Below are positions 1 to 10,975 of a stretch of DNA of 23,413 bases, in pieces (within the stretch, counting starts at the first letter, position 1; each line of letters starts with the position of its first letter). Both the position numbers and the translations under genes were made by a program. The notes beneath the pieces were generated by a model that was given only the letters and a program-made list of their open reading frames with translations, did not search any database and was not told the DNA's origin. The DNA is from Neolecta irregularis DAH-3 (taxonomy: Eukaryota; Ascomycota; Neolectomycetes; Neolectales; Neolectaceae): contig LXFE01000186.1 in assembly GCA_001929475.1 (NCBI GenBank), forward strand, positions 1 to 23,413. Reading direction: 5' to 3'.

Positions 1-209
1 AAGACTGTTGACCAGAGGTACCATACAAATTATGCCGAGTGAGAACCCTTTGGTCCTGCAAATCCAAGGGAGCTGACATTGTGCAGATCGCACCCAGTTT
101 CAACATTTAATAGATAGTTATTTGTTTGTATGAATACTGATGATACAATATTTATGCTCGATTTTCTTTGTGGCGGCTTGTCCATAATCTCAACTACTTT
201 ACTAATCGC

Positions 210-1169
210 ATGGAAAAGTACGGAACCCTAGAATTCAAAGACGAAGGGCGCTTTTCAACCATCTACAAGTCGGAATCCAAACAAGAACCTGGCAAGGTCG
301 TTGCGCTGAAGATTGTAAATAATAATTGTCCTCCCAGCGATGCCCGTCGTGAAGCTACAATATTGAAAGCACTATCTCACGAAAATATCGTATCACTGAT
401 CGAATCGTTCAATTCATATAAAGGATACGTCCTGGTCCTACCGTTCTATCTGGGAACTCTATATTCATTTAAAACGGTGTTGTCAATTTCCGAAATCCGA
501 CGAAATATTAAATCCTTGACATTAGCGATTGCCTACCTCCACGAGCGGAACATTATTCACAGAGACATAAAACCTTCAAATTGTCTATTATCGAGCCCAG
601 ACGCAACGCTCAAGCTTTGTGATTTTGGAATAGCCTATGATCCATCTCTATCCAATACAGAGAAACTTGGTCAGTTGTGTCATCACGTTTGCAGTGGGCC
701 TTACCGACCGCCCGAGCTCATATTCGGATGCAACAATTATGACGTTTCGCTAGATTTATGGAGCTTAGGCGCGACTATTGCAGAGTTTTATACTGTGAGC
801 AGAAGATTTTTATTCGATGACGGAGCAAGCGAGACAGGCGAAAGTAGCGATCTTCGACTTTTATCTTCAATGGTGAATACCCTGGGGACACCAAAGGATG
901 CTGATTGGCCTGTATAATTCACAAGAGATGCGACTGATTGATTAAGGAGTGTAACACGTTTCCTCACTATGGAAAACTAAGTTTGAAGGAGATTCCAGGC
1001 AAAATTTGGGAGGAAATCCTTCCAGATGCAGACATGCAAACTATAGAGGTTATCAGCGGGTTGTTAAAGTATTCGAGTAGTCAGAGGATGCCAGCGAACA
1101 AAGTATGTGTGTTAACAGTCTCAGCTAAGCAAGCAGTTATTGTGTTATGATTACTTTGAAGGGCTGTAA
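210..1169 (+). CDS. CDK-family protein kinase, Csk1/Cak1-like (CDK-activating kinase type)
   Basis: A Ser/Thr kinase of the CDK group, closest in my reading to the fungal single-subunit CDK-activating kinases Csk1/Cak1, which phosphorylate the T-loop of cyclin-dependent kinases. Exons 210-911, 947-1102 and 1137-1169 give 296 aa, a usual length for this family. Visible motifs are the ATP lysine K34 in VALKIV, HRDIKPSN with catalytic D119, DFG with D138, and PYRPPELIFG around residues 164-173. The glycine loop (DEGRFSTIYK) is degenerate and the activation segment has no TxY, as expected for this group rather than a MAP kinase. Introns of 35 and 34 nt are GT-AG; the second restores the final helix, ending CYDYFEGL. 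ATG 210 is the first ATG in frame. The stop lies 67 bp from the stop of the convergent neighbour. The exact subfamily is inferred. Confidence 0.85.
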
Positions 1170-1236
1170 CAACAAAAATAGCCTTTCGAGGTACTAAGCG
1201 CCTTTGAACTATAAAATGAGTGAATGTCTGAATTTA

Positions 1237-1839
1237 TCAAACCTTGTATTTGAGTTTCTCCAGCCCAATGACTCCCTTTTCAACCTCCCTGAAGGAATAT
1301 TTTACCGTCTGCCCAATGATATAAAATATGAATGGAAGAGCCCAAAGAATAGCTTTTTCCAAATCCTTTGACGCTTGTGGAGAAAAGTAGCCGCCTAGAA
1401 AGATCTTACAATCAGGGTCATTCCAGACGATTATTTCACCACTATTGACAAAAGACCATTGAACAGCCCTAAATATTTGTCCAAAGGTCCACCCGAGAAG
1501 TATGAATCAGCCCATATGGTGAAGGCTGTAGCGGATAATGACGAACATGCGATAAAAGAAATAAATACGAAGCCTGGCGGTGTTCGAAAGATGTAAATGA
1601 ATATAGGTAGCACGGAAAGAGCGGCGAAAGCGATCTTACATTAGACCATCAATCTATGTTGAAGGAGGCTAACCCGAGATTGAGCGTTCAGTTTTTCGTC
1701 TTCGGATTTCAAGGAAGATATCAGTTGTTCTTGTTCTGTGATATTAGTTTCGCTTCGTATATGACTTGCCCTGTTCATCAAGATATATCAAGGGTTCATC
1801 GGTTTCCCGTGCAAATCTATTTCTTTTGGTGGTGGGCAT
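1237..1839 (-). CDS. Small four-TM membrane protein, conserved orphan
   Basis: I do not recognise a named family. Spliced from exons 1839-1770, 1735-1674, 1634-1440 and 1404-1237 it gives 164 aa. A hydrophilic N-terminus (DEPLIYLDEQ, then an acidic region ending in LNAQSR) is followed by four hydrophobic stretches near residues 45-60, 66-85, 97-115 and 126-142, and a basic tail ending LKYKV. The plan suggests an endomembrane or mitochondrial protein; the location is inference. The first intron (1736-1769, 34 nt) starts GCAAGT, a GC-AG intron, the only choice I found that keeps the frame. Introns 2 (1635-1673) and 3 (1405-1439) are GT-AG and both end in GTAAG. Each removes an in-frame stop. 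The start at 1839 is the best ATG but not certain. Confidence 0.6.
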
Positions 1840-2110
1840 CCAGGTTCAATTGATCAATAGCCAGAATGAGGTGATACTCATAAGATATATATATATATAA
1901 TAACGCAAAAACAGCGACTTCAAATTGAAGGTCGGACCTGTTTAACCCAAACTACTTTGTCGCGTTAAAAGCTCATATACCCAACAAATACATTGCCACC
2001 AGCAAGAAGTAGATATTCTTGGATTTTGTGCTCAATTACCATGGTATTTTACCGGTGATGCATAAATGCAACGTGGATATTTCTTTGCGATTTGATTTTG
2101 TTGCAATGCC
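1840..2110. other. Intergenic region between two divergent genes, with an (AT)n tract
   Basis: This should hold the promoters of the membrane protein (-) and APC1 (+). A 15-nt (AT)n tract lies at 1885-1899. A short open stretch at about 2060-2110 could be an extra 5' exon of APC1, because APC1 proteins normally have a longer N-terminus than the one modelled here. No other gene is visible. Confidence 0.4.
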
Positions 2111-5100
2111 ATGAACACACTAGCGATCCGCGGTAATACAATTACTTGGTTTCATTGTCAAATACCCCGCCAATCTTATTCATATGAGAAGCCAATTTCG
2201 CATGCTCTTTTCGCTTCTTTTTATAGCAAGGTCGATGCGAAAGTGTCGAGGTATTATGTGCCAAATCTTTCAAGGTTGACTGACTAGGAAAGATTAAGTA
2301 CTTTCGTTGGATTCGTTCCAAATAGCGTCCCGCGAGTGCAATCAGAACTTAGAAAAGCTTTGGTTGTTGTGGTAGATGACTTGATTTATATCTACTTTAT
2401 CAACGGGGAATCACATATCGTCCACCTTGCCTGGCCAGTTCTCGCTGTTAAAGCATTAAAACATGGAATTTTACTATCAACACCACGATTGTATATACTG
2501 ACTTGTCCAATGTCGCTATTCATGTCGGTACAGAATGGTCCTATGGACGACTTGCTTGCGGTTGAAGATGATTTCGTTATTACTTACTCCCATGGTGAAC
2601 TGACAATATACAAGTATACATATTTGGATGATAGGCCTGGCCGGGTATACTATTACTTTATATTTCAACTCTGACCAAAGCAACGTAGAATATCGCATAG
2701 GAGATCCTCGATAATGAGTACGAGATCTCTACGCTCAGATATCGATCCAATCGAAGTTTTCTGCCCAGCAGGTCTAAATCTGGCCTTTATTGAGTCATTT
2801 TTAATTGCGTGTCCTTTGAGTATATTTCTTGCGAAATGCCACCATCTTTCAATGTTATGCGTTCAACTTCCTACGGAGCTACTAGTTATTATGTTTGAGA
2901 GCGGAATTTTAGTCGACAACGCACGAATTCCCGCTGTTCAATCTACGATGGCAAACGACGGGTTTGTCGATCGTGTCCTGGTGTTGAGAGACAATGGTCA
3001 GCTTGTTCTCGAAACGCCATTTGGGATCGCTGTGCCGTTATCTAGCCTCGGAAACGAACAGCTCATTTCAAACGATGGCCAAGTTGTACTTGTCAAACAA
3101 ACTATACGGCTTTGCATTGACTTGAAAATCAAGAACTCGTCAGTTCATACTGTTCTTGAGGCCATACGAGATGCTTTGGAAGTCGAAGAATTCGATCACG
3201 TCCTGGTTCGTATCCTCCAACAACGCCTTGAATTTCCAGAACATGAAGAATGGTATCATCTTATTACTGCTCTTCGCCCAGTTGTTGCACAACTCATAGT
3301 TCAACTTGACAATGTCCGCGAAGCTTTCAGAGCAGATGTGTCCGGAAACTACCCTGTTTGCAGATTAAATGAACTCCTCCAACCGTCGCAGTTGAACCTG
3401 TATGAAACTATCATGGATGGAAAGGTTATGGCAAACGCGGGACTCGCTGAAAAAACATCAAGAACTTACAAAGCAACCACACCAGAAGAGGTTGTCGAGA
3501 ATTTAGCTGCGGAAGGCATTCAAGCACCACTGATTGACCGTTTTCCAGAGGGCCTGGCGCTGTATATCCGAGATGCAATTGAACAATGCAAGGAATGCCC
3601 TCCTTTAAATTGGGGTAAGAAGGAGCGTCAATTGATTGGTGCGTTTAGGAGATAGATTTGATTGATCTCATACCAGGACGCGACGATTCGATTGTGTTTG
3701 ATAACGAGATGTTTCGCAGCGACATGGTTTTCCGTGATGACCTTCGATTAGTCGAAGTGGAAAAGCTACTCAATATAACAGAGTCCCCCAATGTCAGGCC
3801 GCTTGATACATCTGGAATGAGGTATATACCTTTTCTTTTTGTAGTTTGACGACGAGTGAACATGATGTAATTGCTGCTCAACAGGCCCTAGCGAGAGTAG
3901 TTGCTATAAGGAGTCTGAGCATTCCAGTCGGTCGAGCGATGTATCATTATAGTGCGCAAACTCCTCTTGTTACCGAAAGGTTTGCGATACCTGATTTCGA
4001 ATTCTCAATTCGGCTGAAGAATGCACAAATCAATGTTGATAGAACTTTTTTGGATGATGGTATTGTTTCATGGGGTCAGTTCCATAGCGGAGCAAGTTCC
4101 GCTCTGAGTATCTCCAAGTCTGCTGAAATTACAGCTGCCTGGATAAACTTTAACAAACCTCCTGAACCGACATTTTGGCACGCTGGATTTCTTTTAGGAC
4201 TAGGAGTCAATGGTCATTTGAAAGAGATTGCGACGTGGCAGGCCTTCAATTACCTCAACGCTTATCATACGATGACTTCAATTGGTCTTCTTCTCGGATT
4301 GAGTTCTTCATTTATTGGATCAACGGATTCGGTCATAACTAAACTTCTTTCAGTACACATATTCGCCATGTTACCTCCCGGATCTGCAAGCCTCAATCTT
4401 GATCCTTTGACGCAAACTGCTGCAATTCTTGGTCTTGGTCTTTTGTATTTGAGTAGTGGCCATAGAAGAATGAGCGAAGTCATGCTCTCACAAATAACTA
4501 GCGAAAAACTCGAATATGATGAAGGATATCGTTTGGCATGTGGCTTTGCAATCGGGTTCATTAATCTGGGAAAAGGCAGAGATGCAACAGGAATGGGCGA
4601 TCTACGAGTTACCGAGCATCTCATCAAGACAGCGACTAGTTGTCCGGATCATATGGCTCCTGCAGCTCTTGTCGCTCTTGGTCTGATGTATATTAAAACC
4701 GGGAATCAAGAGATTGCCGAGAAATTGTCGATTCCGCCCACCAAATATCTTGTCGATTATGTTCGGCCTGATCTCTTGCTTTTACGGATTGTTGTTAAGA
4801 ATCTGGTGATATGGAGAGATATCGGAAATAGCCAGGAATGGATCGATTCGCAGATACCTGGATTTATGCAGGGGGGTTGGAAATTACGAATTAGTGAGAT
4901 TCCAAGGTATAATGTTATCACGGGTGCTGCCTTTGCGATGGGTTTACGGTTTGCCGGGTCTGGAGATCTGAATGCGAAGAGAACCTTGCTTGGCCTTATT
5001 GATAGATATATGGCTATGTCTATTAGGCCTGGTACTACTGATAATCAAAAGTTGACTAACAAATAGCTACTACACACGAAGCAAAGTTATCTCGGGTTAC

Positions 5101-6013
5101 ACTTCGTAACTGCATGGATGTCCTTGTACTCGCACTTTCTTGCGTATTCGCAGGTACCGGCGACCTGGATCTCCTTCGACGCCTTCGCAAGTTTCATGGC
5201 CGAACGGACACAGACACTAATTATGGCAACCACATGGCATCACATATGGCTCTTGGGATCCTGTTTCTCCGTGGAGGCGAAAGTACTCTCTCTACTTCAA
5301 ACCTTGCAATAGCAGCTCTGCTCTGTTCTTTGTATTCCCAATTCCCGATCGCAACGAACGACAATAAGGCTCATCTACAAGCTTTTCGTCATTTGTGGGT
5401 CCTTGCTGCCGAATTCAGATGTCTTCATACACAAGATGAGAATGGTGAGACATCTATTTCTTGTGCAATCGCATTTCGAAATGGCACATCACAGAGAGTC
5501 GTCACGCCATGCCTTCTTCCAATACTCGATGAGATTGATCGAATTCATGTAGACGACCGATATCACTGGCCGGTGAATATCAAATTTGAAGATGACACGC
5601 TAGAAAAGCTACGGAAAGGCGGAATTGTCAAATTGTCACGTAGAACTGGCCCGAGTCGTAATGTGTTTGAGGAGTTTGCAGAGCAGAGGGCTGAACAAGG
5701 TGAAAGTATTTTGAACTCGCTGCGGGATAGATTCGTTAGTAAAGGCTGTAAATGTTTATCAAAGATGACCATGCTGATACTAGATTTTCCTTCTGACGAG
5801 TCATTAGAAGATGCTTTTTCTGGAAATATCCTTGACACAAAGGCTGGGTTGCATCATTCCCTCAATTGTGGAAGTACCGAAGCTGTTTTATGGCCTCTTA
5901 AACTTGCATTGGATCAAGCCCATCGGCTCCGAAGTAGACCATTGCTTAAGGATTTCATCGAAAAACTACATCTTGGGGTTTGGATGATAGAGAGAAAATC
6001 CTCAGTAACATAG
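2111..6013 (+). CDS. APC1: Anaphase-promoting complex subunit 1 (APC1 / Cut4 / BimE)
   Basis: Largest scaffold subunit of the APC/C, the nuclear ubiquitin ligase that targets securin and mitotic cyclins. Exons 2111-2250, 2299-2644, 2681-3614, 3656-3821, 3857-5031 and 5067-6013 give 1235 aa, short for the family (S. pombe Cut4 is roughly 1450 aa, animal APC1 about 1940), so N-terminal exons may be missing. The N-terminal beta-propeller shows in ALVVVVDDLIYIYFINGESH. The diagnostic LSIPVGRAM segment and a run of proteasome/cyclosome repeats (residues about 630-990, for example LGLGLLYLSSG, AALVALGLMYIKTGN, VFAGTGDLDLLRR) follow. A basic Ser/Arg-rich stretch after intron 2 (SHRRSSIMSTRSLRSD) resembles the phosphorylated APC1 loop. 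All five introns (48, 36, 41, 35, 35 nt) are GT-AG; the one at 5032-5066 has a GACTAAC branch site. The first intron (2251-2298) has phase-compatible alternatives. Confidence 0.9.
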
Positions 6014-6451
6014 CTGAGGCTTTTAAATCTGTCTTCAGAATGTGGATACAGACTTTCTTTGAGTCAGGCGCTGATATCATGATACAACCCTAGGATCAGA
6101 TTCTATTAAATGTGTACTTGCAAATTCCCTTCCAATAGGATTACGATGAGAAGTATTCAGATCTGTATGATGTGCTGCGGAGTTTAATCAATTATGTGAT
6201 ACCCTAGATTATTTTTTTCAATACGACAAGTTTTGTAATCAAAGGAACAAATACTTTTAAAGTCATACGTCCCTTGGAGTCACGCTTTTCAAAATTATAA
6301 AGCGTTGGGATATTGTCATCTTATTGTTTCACGATACGTGAAATATGGATGAATATGATGAAAAAGTAAATATTTTCACAACCAAACTATCACTCTGTTT
6401 TATTGTATTTAAAGCTTATAAACTCCAAGGTTCATGAAATCATAAAATATT
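6014..6451. other. Convergent 3' intergenic region
   Basis: 438 bp between the stops of APC1 (+) and the EIF1AD-like gene (-). It is AT-rich with no open frame of note, no repeat and no RNA gene that I can recognise. It most likely holds two overlapping or abutting 3' UTRs. Confidence 0.5.
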
Positions 6452-6873
6452 CTATGACTCGATCTCTTCGTCACTACCCTTAGGCCACATATCCCGCTCG
6501 TCGCTATCCTCCTTGCTCCTCACAGCCCTAAACTCATCTGGCCTGGTAGAGTTAACATTTAGTCGAGGCCAAGGTTCACCAATATTCCTTGCCTCGCCAT
6601 TTTTTCAAGTCTCTCACTATTTGTACTATATTTCCCTTAATTTTTATATCAGAAGATTCGAGAAGTTCTACAACGACGAATCCGCCGCGTTTGATCCAGG
6701 CTACACTCCGAAATTTTCGCGGTAGTTCAACTAGATATTCCTCTCCACGGCAATTCTCCACCATATACAAATATTGACCTTGTGAAGATTTGATCTTGAC
6801 GATCTCATTCGACGGATCTAGCGTTTCAAGACATTCTGCACTCTGGCTCAACGCCTGTTGACGACGACGTGAC

Positions 6874-6875
<2 letters not shown>
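6452..6875 (-). CDS. EIF1AD: EIF1AD-like S1/OB-fold RNA-binding protein
   Basis: Small relative of translation factor eIF1A with an S1-type OB fold; the human homologue is linked to late 40S ribosome maturation. Exons 6875-6580 and 6542-6452 give 128 aa. Features in order are a basic start MSRRRQQ, the OB-fold core (YLVELPRKFRSVAWIKRG, residues about 48-65), a second strand region through IVRDLKKW, the conserved YWPDEF, and an acidic tail ending GSDEEIES. YWPDEF is formed across a 37-nt GT-AG intron (6543-6579), which removes what at first looks like a frameshift. The ATG at 6875-6873 is preceded by an in-frame stop 21 nt upstream (6897-6899). The start overlaps the start codon of the divergent ECT1 gene. 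Family assignment is good; the exact cellular role here is inference. Confidence 0.82.
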
Positions 6876-8191
<1,316 letters not shown>

Positions 8192-8266
8192 CTTTGATAT
8201 ACAAAAAGGAACGCCGAGAAATCTGCAACTTTACATGTAGTGAGATGATACATTGCGTAAAAACCA

Positions 8267-9132
8267 TTATAAAGAATCTTTGGCATTTCGTTCCTCCTCC
8301 ATGCGGACATCTTCCTCATCCTGAGCGTTGTTGCCCATCCGAACTTCGGTATACTCGTCCCCTGCGTTGGTAAAACTGCTACGTCTTCGTTGAACGAGCT
8401 GGAACTGCCGCGAGACTTTGCCAACAATTTCACCCCATTCACACATGCCTCCCATCCCAATATCTCCGCAAGCCAAGACTTTCTCTATAGGCTGGATAAT
8501 CTGCACCCAGGGCATGTTTTCCTTGACATAGGCCAGGTGTTTAGCGGTAATAGGATGAGAGTACATGTATGTGTTCATTGCTGGGGCGATAAGGATGGGA
8601 TTATGTGTATTCCATGCTCGAATGATCGAGGTCTAACTGGTTACTGCTGGTACATTTTCCGGAATACGCATACAAGCAGATTGTCACATATTCCATTCGC
8701 CATTTTAGCGAGAGTGTTTGCACTCATTGGGGCGATTAGCAACAGATGAGCCCATCTCCGAAGCTTCCCGGGTTCAGCTAAACCTTGCAATACCAAGCAT
8801 TATACCTCGATATGAAGGATGTGGTCTTTGACATCTACCCAATTCTTCCATTCATCGTCATCCACCCAGACCTTTACGCCTTGGCGTAGCAGCTTGTCTG
8901 CATCAAAGAACCGTTTGGCATGTTTAGTGGCGACAACCTGGACCTCGACATTCTGATAGCCCAGCAGCGACTGGGTGATGAGGGGCAGCTTTACCGTAGC
9001 CACGCTGCCAGTAGCTGCAAGGAGGATATGGACATTGTTGTTTGGTGGAGAGGGAGTGCCAGCATTCGAGGACGTGACGTCAAAATGAGCATGTAGGGCT
9101 TTTTTCGCCAGAGCACTGGCGGTGGTGGCCAT
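8267..9132 (-). CDS. PPCDC: Phosphopantothenoylcysteine decarboxylase (PPCDC/Hal3 family flavoprotein)
   Basis: FMN enzyme converting 4'-phosphopantothenoylcysteine to 4'-phosphopantetheine in coenzyme A synthesis. Exons 9132-8806, 8673+1-8764-1 (8674-8763) and 8632-8267 give 260 aa. A low-complexity N-terminus with TPSPPNNN precedes the flavodoxin-like core ILLAATGSVATVKLPL. Catalytic elements are all present: the His in HIELRRWAH, PMSANTLAKMANGICDNLL, PAMN with the substrate Asn, and ACGD with the reactive Cys. Yeast Hal3 lacks that Cys, so this copy looks catalytically complete rather than a regulatory Hal3 only. An acidic tail (NAQDEEDVRMEEERNAKD) recalls the acidic C-terminus of fungal Hal3/Vhs3/Cab3. 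Introns 8764-8805 (42 nt) and 8633-8673 (41 nt) are GT-AG with GCTGAAC and AGTAACC branch-like sites. An in-frame GTG extends the frame to 9180, but 9132 is the first ATG. Confidence 0.92.
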
Positions 9133-9233
9133 AGAAGAGCCCGATCTGGGCGGCGTCGGAAGAGCATCGCTTCTGCTCACGTGCCTCCGGGTTTACTCAT
9201 ACGTCATCGGTATTTGGCTCCTGCTCCACCAAC
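9133..9233. promoter_or_regulatory. Shared divergent promoter, PPCDC / orphan gene
   Basis: Only 101 bp separates the two start codons, so both promoters must be here or in coding DNA. It contains a palindromic E-box CACGTG at 9178-9183, the Cbf1/Pho4-type site, and a CRE-like TACGTCA at 9200-9206. Binding is inferred from motif match only. Confidence 0.45.
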
Positions 9234-10084
9234 ATGAATATAAACGCAACAGCAGCCCTTCCTTCTGCAAACTTCACCCCGTCAAGTCCCACAACCTCCA
9301 TCAGTCTCGACGGTCTTCAGGAAATAGCAACAAAGCGGATATCCGCAATGGACTATCTTCGCCGTGTGTATGTTTTGATGCAACGTCGGGTTAACAGCCA
9401 GGCATGAAGGCCGTACCCATTGGTTCAATACCATCCTGTTATCCAAGGAAGAACTCGAGAGAATATACGATGATCCAAAGAATGCCAGGAGGTATGCATT
9501 CATATGGCGAGCAGACTGATGAGCAGGGCTGTCGGGTTTCTGGTTCTCGGATTAAGCATTGCCAACTTGGTCGAACTGCAAACCTCAAATACAGACCTGT
9601 TAAAAAATTTCCTTGTTCTTTTAAATGAGCATGAAGATTTCACGAACGATAACAAACCGAAAATGGTATCACTCTGGAATATATGCATATCTAATAATAA
9701 AGAGGAACTTCTTCCGTGCAGGGGCAAGGATGACACGAAGGGATAGTGAAGCTGGCTCGGTCGACGAGCAAATTTACACTCATTTACAGACGATGAATAT
9801 TGTATTTTACTATGGTATTCATGACTCACAATAAGCCATTCCAACCCGACTTCTTCCAAGTCTTTTCAACACTCTGTGATGTCCTAATTGAAGTATACTG
9901 TAAAATATTAAACACTTCGCCCCCAGATACATCAACTCTTCAGTTTGATTTGTTTCAGAAATTCGATGCAAGGATACGGAAGCTGCTGACAGGAGTTATT
10001 AAAGACGTTGATGTGCTGGCGAGGAATCTAATACATTCTGAATTATTGATTGTGGAGAGGATGGGTTGTCCGGTAGTTATGTAA
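9234..10084 (+). CDS. Conserved ascomycete protein of unknown function
   Basis: I cannot name this gene, although its exon pattern recovers a protein style I associate with uncharacterised filamentous-ascomycete proteins. Exons 9234-9367, 9402-9491, 9527-9665, 9703-9801 and 9836-10084 give 236 aa. A Ser/Thr/Pro-rich N-terminus leads to a helical segment (RTHWFNTILLSKEELERIYD), a small hydrophobic helix (GFLVLGLSIANLVEL), a basic patch (RNFFRAGARMTRR), then the best-conserved looking part, PFQPDFFQVFSTLCDVLIEV, and a C-terminal helical region with FDARIRKLLTGVIKDVD. No signal peptide or clear TM pair is seen. The four introns are 34, 35, 37 and 34 nt, all GT-AG; each is needed to keep the frame. 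It is probably a soluble all-helical protein. It shares a 101-bp promoter with PPCDC. Confidence 0.75.
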
Positions 10085-10249
10085 AGTTAAGTATTTGTTT
10101 GGGAAGAAATGTTGCATCTTGAGAGAAAGACTATTTTTCAGGGGGATGTCTTTATAGGAATGATCTTATTCCAGTATATATCACGCCGTGAATACATGAA
10201 TGCACTACTTGAATGTTCTTACAGGATAATCTAACGATTTAGTGCGATT

Positions 10250-10802
10250 TTAAAACAGGGACAAACCAGGGGAAAAGCCTTCCGTCTGATCTAGTTCCCA
10301 TAGGCATGGAGTATTAGGAGTTGGTGGACGGCTTTTGACGACTTTGCGCTCGTCCAATACTTTTGCCAAGTTTAGATCCGCAACGATAGCCAATTGAGTC
10401 TCTCCCTCTTTTCCATCGGATATTTGGGGGGCCTCTTTAGATCCATAAGCTAATAGTCCAGCAATATGAGATTGTGTAAAAACTGCGGTTCTGGGATATG
10501 CTCTTCGGACGTCTCTTTGGTGATACGGATTTTCAGCAATATCTCCGGATGGAATCGCGACTCCATCGTTAGCATGTGTATACCGTCGAAAGAATGTACC
10601 TGGTTCAGAGTATGAGTGGGAAATTGAACCGGGATGGGGTCTTCTATATTTACTGTTTATGGGAATTCCACTTGATCTATTTGGATCGACGGCAAGTAAG
10701 TTTTTCAGCTTGGCCCAAAAGCCAGTTGACTCTTGTGTCAATTTTACGAAATCTGCGTCTTTTTAGCGATGGGACTGTGTATTTGCTTGTACTTTTTGAC
10801 AT
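10250..10802 (-). CDS. NADH:ubiquinone oxidoreductase 21.3 kDa type accessory subunit (NUZM/NDUFA7-like)
   Basis: Accessory subunit of mitochondrial complex I, matching the fungal 21.3-kDa family. Exons 10802-10793, 10752-10600 and 10560-10250 give 157 aa. Recognition rests on FVKLTQESTGFWAKLKNLL, DPNRSSGIPINSKYRRP, then SEP followed by AIPSGDIAENPY and RDVRRAYPRTAVFTQ. The last block is the family signature and resembles the Tyr/Arg-rich part of mammalian NDUFA7. Intron 1 (10753-10792, 40 nt, GTACAA..GCAG) leaves a first exon of only 10 nt. Intron 2 (10561-10599, 39 nt, GCTAAC branch site) is a multiple of three without stops, so an unspliced mRNA would still read through with 13 extra residues. 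The intron call is based on family spacing. The N-terminal start is the least certain part. Confidence 0.8.
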
Positions 10803-10975
10803 TTGACAATAGATGTGAAGCTGGGCCGGTGTTTTGGGCGAATTAGCGAATTTGTGTTTTTGGTTCAGAGATGCGAATATTTCGGGCAAGCAATATTGGG
10901 TTCAAAGTACGTACCCTGATATTTACAATGTAAATTGTATAGATAGATATTGGGATGCCTGAATACGCAAATTTA

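Noticed and set aside
1-209. Possible end of an upstream gene at the left edge
   Set aside because: No open frame or motif could be supported in any frame; probably the kinase promoter.
1216-1371. 51-codon plus-strand open frame beginning MSECLNLSNL
   Set aside because: It is the reverse complement of the last exon of the membrane-protein gene, whose four-TM spliced product is much more convincing.
3822-3844. A 23-nt intron in APC1 (GTATAT..GTAG), which would be extraordinarily short
   Set aside because: Extending to the next AG gives a normal 35-nt intron (3822-3856) in the right phase and the expected MSEHDV junction.
4265-4627. 120-codon antisense open frame inside APC1
   Set aside because: It lies fully opposite conserved APC1 repeats, has no protein-like motif and is explained as a shadow of the coding strand.
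6576-6610. Apparent frameshift in EIF1AD at a run of six T (minus-strand A6), suggesting a sequencing error or pseudogene
   Set aside because: A 37-nt GT-AG intron at 6543-6579 restores the family motif YWPDEF and the acidic tail without any frameshift.
8390-8749. 119-codon plus-strand frame opposite PPCDC
   Set aside because: Antisense shadow of the PPCDC exons and introns; it has no start context or family resemblance.
9075-9082. Perfect CRE palindrome TGACGTCA
   Set aside because: It falls within conserved PPCDC coding sequence, so chance or codon constraint explains it; not listed as regulatory.
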